Origin: Amycolatopsis sp. FDAARGOS 1241
Lineage (GTDB): Bacteria; Actinomycetota; Actinomycetes; Mycobacteriales; Pseudonocardiaceae
Assembly: GCF_016889705.1 (NCBI RefSeq)
Contig: NZ_CP069526.1
Location: 2,604,001 to 2,668,000 of the forward strand
Direction: 5' to 3'
DNA length: 64,000 nt
Of the stretch, positions 8,240-16,739 are shown piece after piece. The position numbers and the translations under genes are program-made. The stretch's first letter is position 1, and every line of letters starts with the position of its first letter. The notes beneath the pieces were generated by a model. The model made no database searches, had not been told where the DNA came from, and was given only the letters and a program-made list of their open reading frames with translations.

Positions 8240-9420
8240 TGGTGCCTCGGCGGTCGGGTGGGCGGAAGCCAGGTGACTCGGCTGGTCGGGCTTCTTCGGC
8301 GCCACGGCGGGCGGCGCCGGTCAGCCGGTGTCGTGCGGTGGCAGGTGCGGCTCGAAGCGGAACCGGTACCCGCGGCTTGGCTTGGCGCTGGAGTTCTCGG
8401 TGATTTGGTTCGGCCGGTCGAAGCAGGCGGCGCGGCTGATCGAGGACTTTCAGGTCGGGGCGGCGGGCGGAGCCGCTCGGGTGGGCACCGCGCGGCGGGA
8501 AGTTCGCCGCCACGTGGTGAACCCGGTGGCGCTCGGCATCAGTGCCCTTGGTGGTTCGGCGGGCGGAACCAAGCTGATCGGGGTACTTCAGTGGGCCGGG
8601 GACGGGCAGGGCCGATCAGCCGCATGATGTGCGGCGGCCGTGGTTCGCCGCCACGGGCCGAACGCGGTGGTGAGCGGCGTGGCTTGACGCCGGGTTCTTG
8701 GTGGTCCGGTAGGCGGAATCCAGGCGGCGATTGGTCGAGGAACTTCACGTCGGGGTGCGAGCAGGGCAGGTCGAGTGCGTGTCGTGCAGCGGAGGTGGTT
8801 TGCCGCCGCGTGGCGGAATAGGTGCTGCGCGGCGGCTCGCCGCGGGCGTCGTTGGTGGTCCGGTGGGCGGAAGAAGGCGGCTCGACTGATCGGCGAACTT
8901 CCGCGAGCCGCCGTGGGCGCGGCCGGCCGGCCGAAGGTCGTGCGGCGGGTGTGGTTCACCGCCGCGGGCTGAACGCGGTCACGTACGGCGTGGTTTGGGG
9001 TGGGTGTCGTTGGTGCGGTGGGCGGAAGAAGGCGACCGCCCCGGGGCGATCGGCGGCATGTGCGGCGGGGGTGGCCTGCCACCGCAGGCTGAACCCGCTG
9101 ACGGGCGGCGTGGTTTGGCGCGGGTGTCCTGCGTGGTCCGGTGGGCGGGGAGTTGCCGGCTCGGCCGGCCGGGGAAACCTCAGACTGGGCCGGCAGGGCC
9201 GGTCGGGTGCCGTGCGGCGGGGGAGTTCGCTGGTGCACGTCGAAAACGGTGCTGGGTCGGCGTGGGTGTCCTCTGTGGGTGTCGGCGGGCGGAAGCAGGC
9301 CGCGCGGCTGATCGAGGAACTTCAGGCCGAAGCGGCGAGCAGGAGCCGGTCGAGTGGGGTCGTGCGCCGGGTGAAGTTTGCCGCCGCCGCGGGGAAACCG
9401 GTGCGCGGACGGCACGGCAC
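8240..9420 (+). repeat. Degenerate ~150-bp tandem repeat array, about eight units
   Basis: The core GGCGGGCGGAAG or close variants recurs near 8257, 8411, 8553, 8705, 8862, 9016, 9139 and 9281, i.e. spacings of roughly 125-155 bp. Each unit continues with a second conserved block (CTGATCGAGGAACTTCAGG-like) and ends with a block like GTGCGGCGG..GTTCGCCGCCG. In several units the last block folds as a 6-7-bp stem (GCGGCG / CGCCGC) around a GGTGTGGTT-like loop. Units differ by many substitutions and indels, and some are shortened (the unit at 9016). Some units still encode a similar peptide in one plus frame (GRKQAARLIEELQ at 9290, GRKKAARLIGELP at 8866, SKQAARLIEDFQ at 8418), so an origin from a duplicated coding segment is possible. 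No continuous gene is credible from 8127 to 9502. Confidence 0.75.
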
Positions 9421-9502
9421 CAGCACGGTGGGAGTCCACAGTGGTCGGTCGCGTGCGTGCTGCGAGCGCGGGCCGCCGAGGCGCCGATTGCCGGCGGTGG
9501 AG

Positions 9503-10231
9503 TCAGGCCGTTTCCGGCGATGACTCATCACCGGAATTGTCGCTGGCGGCGCCGAAGGCTTCGATGCCTTCGCGGACGCCGTCGAGGTGTGCGGCGATCC
9601 AGGCTTCCGCGCCCGGCAGGTCGCCGTCGGCGACGCGGTCGATGAGTTCGGCGTGTTTGCTCGCCGGGCGGTGGCTGAAGCGGAAGCTGAGCAGGTAGCG
9701 CCCGACCGTGCTGCGCAGCTGTTCGATCATCTGCACCAGCATCGGGTTGCGTTCGGCGTCGTAGAGGCCGCGGTAGAACCGCACACGCAGGTCGAGGAAC
9801 TCGGCGCCTTCGGGTTCGGCGTCGAGCTGCTCGGCGAGCGCGCGCAGCGAGGTGATGCGCTCGCCGTCCATCCGGGGCATCGACAGGCGCAGCGCGTAGG
9901 TCTCCAGCAGCGCGCGCAGCCGGTAGATCTCGTCGATCTGCGCGTTGTCCAGGCTGCGGACCCGTGCACCCTGGTACGGGTGGAAGGTCACGAACCCCTC
10001 GGTCTCCAGTTGCAGCAGGGCACTGCGCACCGGCACCCGGGAAACCCCGATCGCGGACGCGATCGACTCCTGGCGGATCCGCTCGCCGGGCGCGAACGCG
10101 CCGGTGAGGATCAGTTCCTTGATGACCTGGTAGACCATCTGCCCGACCGTGCGGTAGCCGCCCGAAAGCTGCTGCACCACCGCGGTCACCCGGTGGTCGG
10201 CGCTGAGGTTGCGGCCCTTCTTCGGGGGCAT
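9503..10231 (-). CDS. GntR-family regulator, FCD (FadR-type) subgroup
   Basis: The 242-residue protein has a winged helix-turn-helix at about residues 28-95 (VYQVIKELILTGAFAPGERI, SIASAIGVSRVPVRSALLQL, FVTFHPYQGARVR) and an all-helical FCD ligand domain (DEIYRLRALLETYALRLSMP through HAELIDRVADGDLPGAEAWI). FCD regulators typically sense small carboxylic acids and repress catabolic operons. It lies 70 bp downstream of the molybdopterin subunit gene on the same strand and could be co-transcribed. The paired inverted repeats at 15.4 and 15.8 kb are good candidates for its binding sites, and a weaker similar stretch (GATTCAG at 10274-10280) lies in front of its own gene. Target assignment is inference. 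Confidence 0.85.
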   Translation of the reverse strand: MPPKKGRNLSADHRVTAVVQQLSGGYRTVGQMVYQVIKELILTGAFAPGERIRQESIASAIGVSRVPVRSALLQLETEGFVTFHPYQGARVRSLDNAQIDEIYRLRALLETYALRLSMPRMDGERITSLRALAEQLDAEPEGAEFLDLRVRFYRGLYDAERNPMLVQMIEQLRSTVGRYLLSFRFSHRPASKHAELIDRVADGDLPGAEAWIAAHLDGVREGIEAFGAASDNSGDESSPETA

Positions 10232-10301
10232 CTGGCGGTTCCACCCCTTCGTCCGGCTGCCCTTTCCTGATCCGATTCAGCGTACCGCAGGCGTTTTGCG
10301 C

Positions 10302-12602
10302 TCAGTCGTCGTCGATCTCCGGGAGATCGTTCATCAGCCGCCACACGCGTTCCGGCGTCAGCGGGAGCCGGTCCGGCCAGCGGCCGACGGCGCGGGCCAC
10401 CGCCGACGCCACGGCACTGCCCATCGGGTTCAGCGCGCCCTCGCCGGCACCTTTGGCGCCGTAGGGCCCGATCCCGTCGTGGCGTTCGGCGAGCATGGTG
10501 TCGATCCGCCGCGGCATGTCGCCGATCCGCGGCACCCGGTACTCGACGATGTTCGGGTTGAGCAGCTGTGGCCCGTCGTAGACGAGTTCCTCGTACAGCG
10601 CGCCGCCGAGCCCCTGCGTGGCGGCACCGAGGTCCTGTCCTTCAACAGCCTGGGGATTGATCGCGAAGCCGACGTCGGCGATCGTGGCCAGCTGCTCCAC
10701 CGTGACCACGCCGGTGTCGGGATCCACCGACACGCCCACCCCGACCATGCCGATCTCCCAGAACGGCGGCATCTCGGCGGTCGCGCCCTCCCGTCGGACG
10801 AGGCCGACACCCGTCACCTCACCGGCGTTCGCGCCGAACCAGCGGCTGATGATCTCGCCGTAGCCGAGCGTGGTCTGGTCCAGCGACCGCATCGTGCCGT
10901 CGGCGGCGGACCAGTCGCCCGGGTTCGTGCCGGTGACCTCGGCCGCCATGTCGCGCAGCTTGCCGAGCGCGTCGGCGCAGGCCCGCTGCACGGCGATGCC
11001 CGCGAGCGTCGTCGTGCGGCTCGCCCCGGTCGTGCGCTCGTACGGACCGGCGGAGCCCGCCTGGATCACCTCGACCACGCCGAGCTCGACACCCAGCTCC
11101 TCCGCCGCGATCTGCGCGAGCGCCGATCGGCTGCCCTGGCCCATTTCGGTGGAGCCCGACGCCACCACGACCGAACCGTCGGTCTGGATCCGGACCTGCG
11201 CCGTCGACACGGGGAACGCCCCGGCGTCCGAGGCGGTGCAGCCCACCCCGACGCCGTAGCCGGATTCGGCGCGTTCGCCTTCGCGCAGCGACGTTTCGAG
11301 CATCGCCAGGTCCGCGATCAGGTCGGCGTCCACGCCGCGTTTGCCGCGCACGATCTCCTCACCCGGCTTGGCGAGGTTGCGCCGCCGCAGCGCGAACGGG
11401 TCGATGCCCAGTTCAGCGGCGGCGCGGTCCAGGTTCAGCTCACCCGCGAACGCGCCCTGCGGCGTGCCGAAACCGCGGTAGGACGACGCGGGGGAGATGT
11501 TCGTGTACAGCGACCGTCCGCGCACCCGGAGGTTCGGCACGCGGTACGGCCCGAAGCAGCGGTTGACGGCCTTGGCGAGCACGAGCGGGCTGTTGTCGGC
11601 GTACGCGCCGGAGTCGAGCACGATGTCGAACTCGCGAAAGACGAGCGTGCCGTCGGCGGTGAACCCGCTGCGCACGCTCACCTCGGCCGAATCGGCGCGG
11701 GTGGTGTAGATGGCGCCTTCGACGTCGAGCACGACCTTCACCGGACGGCCGGTGAGCCACGAGCCGACGGCCGCGAGCGGTTCCACCTTGGTGTAGGACT
11801 TCGAGCCGTAGCCTCCGCCGAGGTAGGGCGCCGTCACAGTCACCTTCGTCAGGGGCAGGCCGAAGATCCGCGCGAGGTCCGCGCGCACCATGAACGGGTG
11901 CTGCGCCGAGCTCGTCACGTGCAGCCGCCCGTTCTCGAACGAGGCCACGGCGTTGTACGGCTCCATGGCGTACGCGTAGAGCATCGGGAACCGCGCGGTA
12001 CTCGCCACGACGACGCTCGCCTGCTCCTGCGCGGCGGTCACGTCTCCCCACTCCAGCGAGGCCTCGTGCGCGACGTTGTCCGTGGCCGGTGTGCCTTCAC
12101 CGGTCTCGCCGGCGCCGGCGGCCATGGCGGCGAACGATTCGTCGGGGGTCGACGGCGGGCGCAGCTCGTGCACCAGCGGCGCGCCGTCGGCGAGCGCCTC
12201 GGCCGCGGACAGCACGGCGGGCAGCTCGGTGTAGGACACCTTCACGAGCTCGGCACCGTCGGCCGCGGCGGCCGGCGTTTCGCCGAGCACGAGGGCGACC
12301 GGCTCGCCGTAGTAGCGCGCTTTCCCGGTGGCGAGGACGCAGTGGTCGGCCACGATGTGCCCGAACCGTGCGAACAGGCCCGCCAGGTCCTCGGCCACGA
12401 CGACCGCGGCGACGCCGGGACTGGCGAGCGCCGCCTCCCGGTCGACGGCGTCGATCAGCGCGTGCGCGCGGTCCGAACGCACGACCTTCGCGTGCAGTGT
12501 GCCGGGCGAGACGACGTCCACGGTGTAGACCGCGGCACCCGTCACCTTCTCGTAGAGGTCCCGGCGCTTGACCGACGAGCCGACGACGCGGTGGTCGCTC
12601 AT
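10302..12602 (-). CDS. Xanthine dehydrogenase-family molybdopterin-binding (large) subunit
   Basis: The 766-residue catalytic subunit of a molybdenum hydroxylase of the xanthine oxidase family. Motifs in order: RRDLYEKVTGAAVYTVDV, GEPVALVLGETPAAAADGAE, the cofactor segment TAPYLGGGYGSKSY, SSYRGFGTPQGAFAGE, STEMGQGSRSALAQIAAEEL, and the C-terminal KGAGEGALNPMGSAVASAV carrying the catalytic Glu near residue 720. The YRGFG form, not the AYRCSFR loop of true CO dehydrogenase, argues for hydroxylation of an organic (often N-heterocyclic or aromatic) substrate rather than CO oxidation. The ATG at 12602 overlaps the stop of the 2Fe-2S gene by one base, so the subunits are translationally coupled. 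The substrate is unknown. Confidence 0.9.
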   Translation of the reverse strand: MSDHRVVGSSVKRRDLYEKVTGAAVYTVDVVSPGTLHAKVVRSDRAHALIDAVDREAALASPGVAAVVVAEDLAGLFARFGHIVADHCVLATGKARYYGEPVALVLGETPAAAADGAELVKVSYTELPAVLSAAEALADGAPLVHELRPPSTPDESFAAMAAGAGETGEGTPATDNVAHEASLEWGDVTAAQEQASVVVASTARFPMLYAYAMEPYNAVASFENGRLHVTSSAQHPFMVRADLARIFGLPLTKVTVTAPYLGGGYGSKSYTKVEPLAAVGSWLTGRPVKVVLDVEGAIYTTRADSAEVSVRSGFTADGTLVFREFDIVLDSGAYADNSPLVLAKAVNRCFGPYRVPNLRVRGRSLYTNISPASSYRGFGTPQGAFAGELNLDRAAAELGIDPFALRRRNLAKPGEEIVRGKRGVDADLIADLAMLETSLREGERAESGYGVGVGCTASDAGAFPVSTAQVRIQTDGSVVVASGSTEMGQGSRSALAQIAAEELGVELGVVEVIQAGSAGPYERTTGASRTTTLAGIAVQRACADALGKLRDMAAEVTGTNPGDWSAADGTMRSLDQTTLGYGEIISRWFGANAGEVTGVGLVRREGATAEMPPFWEIGMVGVGVSVDPDTGVVTVEQLATIADVGFAINPQAVEGQDLGAATQGLGGALYEELVYDGPQLLNPNIVEYRVPRIGDMPRRIDTMLAERHDGIGPYGAKGAGEGALNPMGSAVASAVARAVGRWPDRLPLTPERVWRLMNDLPEIDDD

Positions 12603-13084
12603 CACTCGCCCCTTTCGCCCGCGGCCACCGACAACACCGCGTCCACAATGGGCCGGTAACCGGTGCACCGGCAGATGTTGCCTTCGAGGTGGTGCACCAC
12701 CTCCTCCTCCGTCGGGTTCGGGTTTGTGTCCAGCAGCGCCTTCGCCATCAGCAGGAAGCCAGGCGTGCAGAACCCGCACTGCAGCGCGAAGTTCTCGACG
12801 AACGCGGTCTGCAGCGGATGCAGCCCGTCGGGGCCGGCGAGACCCTCCACGGTTTGCACGTGCTTGCCGTCGGCGTCGGCGGCCAGGTAGGTGCAGGAGC
12901 TCACGGGCGTCCCGTCCACCAGCACGGTGCAGACCCCGCACACCTGCAGTTCGCAACTCACCTTGGTACCCGTCAGGCCGAGCTCCTCCCGCAGCAGCTC
13001 GGCAAGCGTGGTGCGGTTGTCGACGCGGCGGACCACCGCAGACCCGTTCACGACGGCCTTCAGCTCACGTGCTCGTGGGTTCAT
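12602..13084 (-). CDS. Molybdenum hydroxylase [2Fe-2S] small subunit (CoxS/XdhC-like)
   Basis: The 160-residue electron-transfer subunit carries both expected iron-sulfur sites: the plant-ferredoxin cluster (CELQVCGVCTVLVDG followed by PVSSC) and the helical second cluster (CGFCTPGFLLMAKALL and GNICRCTGYRPIVDA). It passes electrons from the molybdenum centre to the FAD subunit. The ATG at 13084 overlaps the stop of the FAD subunit gene (TGA at 13083-13081), and its own stop overlaps the large subunit start. All eight cluster cysteines appear present. Confidence 0.93.
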   Translation of the reverse strand: MNPRARELKAVVNGSAVVRRVDNRTTLAELLREELGLTGTKVSCELQVCGVCTVLVDGTPVSSCTYLAADADGKHVQTVEGLAGPDGLHPLQTAFVENFALQCGFCTPGFLLMAKALLDTNPNPTEEEVVHHLEGNICRCTGYRPIVDAVLSVAAGERGE

Positions 13085-13872
13085 CGTGTCCTCTCCTCGC
13101 ACGCGGTCGCGGCGCGCCGGGCGTAGACGGCGGTCACGTGCCGCTTGTAGCGGACGGAACCGGCCAGGTCGGGGATCATCTCGATGCCTTCGGCGAGCGT
13201 GTCGAAGTCCGGCGCGCCGGGCCCGTCGTGGTCCACCACCACCGGTCGCTCGCCGACGGCGCCGACGGCCAGCCGCAGGCCGGTCGCGGTGCGCACCGCG
13301 GCCACGCCGACGGTCGGGCGCTCCGCGGTCTGCAGCTTCAGGTACGCGCCTTTCGGCGCGGGCAGCGGGATCGAGACCTCGGTGAGGAGCTCGTCCGCCT
13401 CGCGGTCGGCCCAGTAGGCGCCGATCAGGAACCCGGCCACCGCCACGGACCGCGGGCCGCGCGGGGACACCAGGGTCACGGTCGCGTCGAGCGCCGCCAG
13501 GACTGTGGTCACGTCGGACTTCGGCTCGGCGAAGCACAAGTTGCCGCCGATCGAGCCCTGTGCCCGCACGCGGGCGTTGCCCACGTGGTGGGCGACCGTG
13601 GCGAGCAGCGGCACCTCGGCCGTCACCAGTGGGTCCGCGGCGACCTCGGCGTGGGTGGTGCTCGCGCCGATGACCAGCCGGCCGGCTTCGCGGCGCACAC
13701 CCCGCAGCGTGGCTACCCGCTTCACGTCCACCAGGACCGCGGGGCGCAGGAGCCCCATCTTCATGGCCAGCAGCAGTTCCGTGCCGCCGCAGTACGGCAC
13801 CGCGTCCTCGCCGAGCAGGGCCACCACATCGGCGACCGTGTCCGGCCGCTCCAGCTCGAAGGGCGGCAGCAT
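13081..13872 (-). CDS. Molybdenum hydroxylase FAD-binding medium subunit (CoxM-like)
   Basis: The 263-residue protein is the FAD subunit of the same complex. It starts with FELERPDTVADVVALLGEDA, followed by the FAD pyrophosphate segments YCGGTELLLAMKMG and ARVRAQGSIGGNLCFAEPKS, and closes with the CO-dehydrogenase-flavoprotein C-terminal domain (RYKRHVTAVYARRAATACEE). At 263 residues it is slightly shorter than the usual 280-290. It overlaps both neighbours: the CoxG-like gene stop at its start and the 2Fe-2S gene at its end, consistent with stoichiometric expression. Confidence 0.9.
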   Translation of the reverse strand: MLPPFELERPDTVADVVALLGEDAVPYCGGTELLLAMKMGLLRPAVLVDVKRVATLRGVRREAGRLVIGASTTHAEVAADPLVTAEVPLLATVAHHVGNARVRAQGSIGGNLCFAEPKSDVTTVLAALDATVTLVSPRGPRSVAVAGFLIGAYWADREADELLTEVSIPLPAPKGAYLKLQTAERPTVGVAAVRTATGLRLAVGAVGERPVVVDHDGPGAPDFDTLAEGIEMIPDLAGSVRYKRHVTAVYARRAATACEERTR

Positions 13873-14333
13873 CAGCGCCCGCCCAGCTCGGCGACGGCGT
13901 GCCCGGTGAACTCGTCAAGGATCTTCGCCGCCTTCTGCCGGATCATGCCCGAGCCCAGCGTCGCCACCTTGCCCACCACTTCGTAGGTGCCCGTCACGCT
14001 CACCGTCGTGGCGCCGTCGTCGCCGGTGACCAGCTGCAGCGTCGCGTCGATGCCGAGCCGCGACGAGACCTGCCGGTCCTCACCCGCGGCCCGCACCCGG
14101 ATCCGGCGGGGTTCCTCGACCTCGCTCACGGCCACGTCGAGGTCGGCACGCAGCCGGAACGGGCCGAGCCGGTCCATCAGCACCGCCTGGTAGCTTTCGA
14201 GCGGGCTGAGTTCCTTGACGTCGTCGAGGATGCCGACCCAGCCGGCCAGCCGCGCGACGTCGGTCAGGACGCGCCAGCACGCCGGCGGGTCCGCGGGCAC
14301 GGTGAACTCACGCGCGAAGGAAGTCGTGGGCAC
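13872..14333 (-). CDS. CoxG-like SRPBCC-family protein
   Basis: The 153-residue protein is a START/SRPBCC-fold member of the carbon monoxide dehydrogenase subunit G family (FAREFTVPADPPACWRVLTD, VARLAGWVGILDDVKELSP, GTYEVVGKVATLGSGMIRQK). In the Oligotropha cox operon CoxG anchors the hydroxylase at the membrane; related proteins accompany many other molybdenum hydroxylases. Its position as the gene directly before the FAD subunit, with overlapping stop and start, supports a role with this enzyme. Anchoring versus substrate binding cannot be separated from sequence alone. Confidence 0.85.
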   Translation of the reverse strand: MPTTSFAREFTVPADPPACWRVLTDVARLAGWVGILDDVKELSPLESYQAVLMDRLGPFRLRADLDVAVSEVEEPRRIRVRAAGEDRQVSSRLGIDATLQLVTGDDGATTVSVTGTYEVVGKVATLGSGMIRQKAAKILDEFTGHAVAELGGR

Positions 14334-14398
14334 GGCTCACACCTCTCGGGTCGGCGGTGTCTTGCGGGCGGGAAACGTCCTGCGGCACGGGAATTCGG

Positions 14399-15424
14399 TC
14401 ACCGGAACTCGGGCAGCACGTGCGTGGACCACAGGGTCATCTGCTCGATCAGCTCGTCCAGCGAGGCGTAGAGCAGCTTGAGCTCGAAGTGCGCGACCCC
14501 GGCGTCGACGAACTCGGCGACCCGGTGCCGGACGTCGTCCACCGAACCGAAGATGTGCCGGTCGAGCGCGAACTGCATGTCGTCGACGTCGCGTTCGTAG
14601 GTCATGCTGCTCTGGCGGACCGTGGGCAGCGCGCGGGTCAGCGCGACCTCACGGTCCTCGGCGATCGTCGCCAGCTTCTCGACGGCGATCACGATCTTTT
14701 CCCCGTCGCGGCCGGCCTCGTCCGCGGTGCGCCGCACGACGTCGCGGCCCCGTGCCATCTCGGCCGGTGAGAGCCAGCCGGGGATCCAGCCGTCGCCGAG
14801 CCGTCCGGTGCGCGCGGCCGCGCGGTCGGTCCAGCCGCCGACCCACACCGGCGGGTGCGGCGACTGCCGCGGTTTCGGGAAGACCTCGGCGTCGGTGAAC
14901 TTGATCGTCCGGCCGGTGTAGGAAGCGAGCGGCTCGGTCCAGATCGTCTTCATGACCTCGATGTACTCGTCGGTGAGCTTTCCCCGGTCGGAGAAGGGAA
15001 CCTGGAACACGTCGAACTCGCTGGACGACTCGGTCGCCTTCGAGCCGAGGCCCACACCGACGATGAGCCGGCCGCCGGTGAGGTGGTCGAGGGTGGCCGT
15101 CTGCTTGGCGGCGTAGATCGGGTTGCGCGTCGGCATGACCAGGCAGGCCACGCCGAGCTTCACGTCGGTCGTCTTCGCGGCCAGGTAGGCCAGGGTGGTG
15201 AGGGACTCGTAGAAGTCCGCGGTCTGGTCGTCGGCGAGGGCCTCGGCCGAACCCGACGAGATGTGGTGGCGGTGCATCTCGGAGCTCCACACCACGTGGT
15301 CGTGCACCCACACCGAATCGAAGCTGAGCTGCTCTGCGGCCTGGGCGACGCGGACCACGTTGGCCACGCTCGCCAGGGGGCCGGAGTTGGGAACGCGGAC
15401 ACCGAACTCGATGCGAGTCATCAA
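14399..15424 (-). CDS. LLM-class F420/FMN-dependent oxidoreductase
   Basis: The 341-residue TIM-barrel luciferase-like protein (FGVRVPNSGPLASVANVVRV, DSVWVHDHVVWSSEMHRHHI, TLDHLTGGRLIVGVGLGSKA, PPVWVGGWTDRAAARTGRLG) resembles the F420-type LLM enzymes common in actinobacteria. It is the first gene of the minus-strand operon, 65 bp ahead of the CoxG-like gene. A monooxygenase or reductase step next to a molybdenum hydroxylase fits ring hydroxylation and opening of a heterocycle, but this is inference. The ATG at 15424 is preceded by CGGGAGCC. The TGGAT-type inverted repeat at 15437-15451 lies just 12 bp upstream of the start. Confidence 0.85.
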   Translation of the reverse strand: MMTRIEFGVRVPNSGPLASVANVVRVAQAAEQLSFDSVWVHDHVVWSSEMHRHHISSGSAEALADDQTADFYESLTTLAYLAAKTTDVKLGVACLVMPTRNPIYAAKQTATLDHLTGGRLIVGVGLGSKATESSSEFDVFQVPFSDRGKLTDEYIEVMKTIWTEPLASYTGRTIKFTDAEVFPKPRQSPHPPVWVGGWTDRAAARTGRLGDGWIPGWLSPAEMARGRDVVRRTADEAGRDGEKIVIAVEKLATIAEDREVALTRALPTVRQSSMTYERDVDDMQFALDRHIFGSVDDVRHRVAEFVDAGVAHFELKLLYASLDELIEQMTLWSTHVLPEFR

Positions 15425-15436
15425 GGCTCCCGTTAG

Positions 15437-15451
15437 TGGATTCTGGATTCA
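15437..15451. promoter_or_regulatory. Candidate operator of the hydroxylase operon promoter
   Basis: TGGAT-N5-ATTCA forms an inverted repeat with one mismatch. On the minus strand it lies just downstream of a possible promoter (TTGCTG, 18-bp spacer, TACAGT), i.e. at the expected transcription start, so a protein bound here would repress the LLM-hydroxylase operon. It matches the site at 15763-15777. Confidence 0.5.
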
Positions 15452-15762
15452 ATCACTGTAAGCCGGTGCGACGGCGGGCAGCAAGGGTGAACATCCTTCG
15501 ACAGCAAGGATTACTTCGTCTATACCAGTCGCATCCGCCGCTGTTCTCGATCATTTCGAGCCGTCGAGGAGGAGCACTTTCGTGCAGGTGAACGCCGGAG
15601 CGGCCGCCTGTATCCGGTTGCCGAATCGTCGGGCGAACACTTCCTGCGGCCCTCCGAAAACCTTTGCCAGACAAGATCTTTATCCGCGTCGGCGGGTTAA
15701 CCACCCGCCGAATTCCGCCGCGCGAACGTCACAGGGCCGTTGCATACGTACCTTGACTCAAG

Positions 15763-15777
15763 TGGATTCAGTATCCA
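15763..15777. promoter_or_regulatory. Candidate operator of the ABC importer promoter
   Basis: A perfect inverted repeat TGGAT-TCAGT-ATCCA sits between a possible -35 (TTGACT at 15753-15758) and the -10 position (CATCAT, 17-bp spacing) of the plus-strand importer operon. Same half-sites as at 15437-15451, which suggests one regulator, probably the GntR/FCD protein at 9.5 kb, controls both operons. The 300 bp between the two sites contain no gene. Confidence 0.55.
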
Positions 15778-15835
15778 TCATGGTTGCCTCACGCACCTCA
15801 GCACACACACCACCCTCGAAAGACAGGGGTAGCTG

Positions 15836-16696
15836 ATGGCATCTCGGGTGACGAACGAATCCCCACCGGACCTCGCTGCGCAGGACGACGACGAGTGGGA
15901 CGAATCCGAAGTGGAGGCCCACGACCGGCGCCGGCGCCTGCTCACGCGGGGCCTGCCGATCGTGTCCGTGGTCGTCTTCCTCGTGCTCTGGCAGATCGTC
16001 GGCAACCAGATCGACCCGATCCTGCTGGCCACTCCGGTCAACGTGCTCAAGGCGTTCTGGGAGCTGGTCGTCGGCGGGCAGCTCGGGCCGGCGTTCGGCA
16101 CGGCGATGGGCGACCTCGCCGTGGGCTACGGACTGGCCGTGGTGGTCGGGATCGCCGTCGGCGTCGTGATGGGCCGCAGCCCCGTGGTCGAGCGGGTCCT
16201 CAACCCGTACGTCAACTTCTTCCAGGCCACGCCGCTGATCGCGCTCGTCCCGCTGGTGGTGATCTGGTTCGGGGTCGCGTTCGAAGCCCGTGTCGCCGTC
16301 ACGTTCATGCTGGCGGTCTGGTCGATCATCATCAACACCGCGAGCGGGGTCAAGGAGACCCCGCGGATGCTCATCGACGTCACGCGCGTCTACAAGTTCA
16401 ACCGCTGGCAGACCGTGTCGAAGGTGGCGCTGCCGAACGCCGTGCCGAGCATCTTCGCCGGGCTGCGGATCGCGCTGGGCAAAGCGCTCATCGGCATGGT
16501 GATCGCGCAGATGGAGATCAGCGTGACCGGGCTCGGGGGACTGGTCACCGACTACGGCAACGCGTTCAAGACCGCTTACCTGCTCGCCGGTGTGTTCACG
16601 GCTTCGCTCGTCGGCGTGATCGCCGCGGCGGTGCTGGAGATCGTGCGCCGCGTGCTGTTCTCGTGGACCCAGGGCGAGGACCTCGGTCGCGGCTGA
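15836..16696 (+). CDS. ABC transporter permease (SsuC/TauC family)
   Basis: The 286-residue inner-membrane protein has an acidic N-terminal cytoplasmic segment, about six hydrophobic helices (for example PIVSVVVFLVLWQIVG and GLAVVVGIAVGVVMG) and the EAA loop region (FNRWQTVSKVALPNAVPSIF, AGLRIALGKALIGMVIAQ) that docks on the ATPase. The family imports sulfonates, nitrate, taurine, pyrimidine precursors and aromatic acids. It is the first of a three-gene importer operon divergent from the hydroxylase operon, suggesting it brings in the hydroxylase substrate. The ATG at 15836 follows AGGGGTAGCTG. Confidence 0.9.
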   Translation: MASRVTNESPPDLAAQDDDEWDESEVEAHDRRRRLLTRGLPIVSVVVFLVLWQIVGNQIDPILLATPVNVLKAFWELVVGGQLGPAFGTAMGDLAVGYGLAVVVGIAVGVVMGRSPVVERVLNPYVNFFQATPLIALVPLVVIWFGVAFEARVAVTFMLAVWSIIINTASGVKETPRMLIDVTRVYKFNRWQTVSKVALPNAVPSIFAGLRIALGKALIGMVIAQMEISVTGLGGLVTDYGNAFKTAYLLAGVFTASLVGVIAAAVLEIVRRVLFSWTQGEDLGRG

Positions 16697-16739
16697 GCCC
16701 GCGACATCCCCAGTTCCCCTTTCCCCCAAGGAGTTTGAC

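Noticed and set aside
8240..9420. CRISPR array
   Set aside because: Units are ~150 bp, degenerate over their whole length, with no short identical repeats alternating with unique spacers and no cas genes.
8588..9439. Minus-strand 283-codon frame with repeated FLDQPRxLLPPAD-like peptides in the repeat array
   Set aside because: Repetition follows the DNA repeats; the frame is not conserved in all units, there is no ribosome site, and composition is Arg/Pro/His-rich.
10302..14333. True aerobic CO dehydrogenase (coxMSL)
   Set aside because: The large subunit has YRGFG in place of the AYRCSFR active-site loop, so CO oxidation is unlikely although a CoxG-like gene is present.
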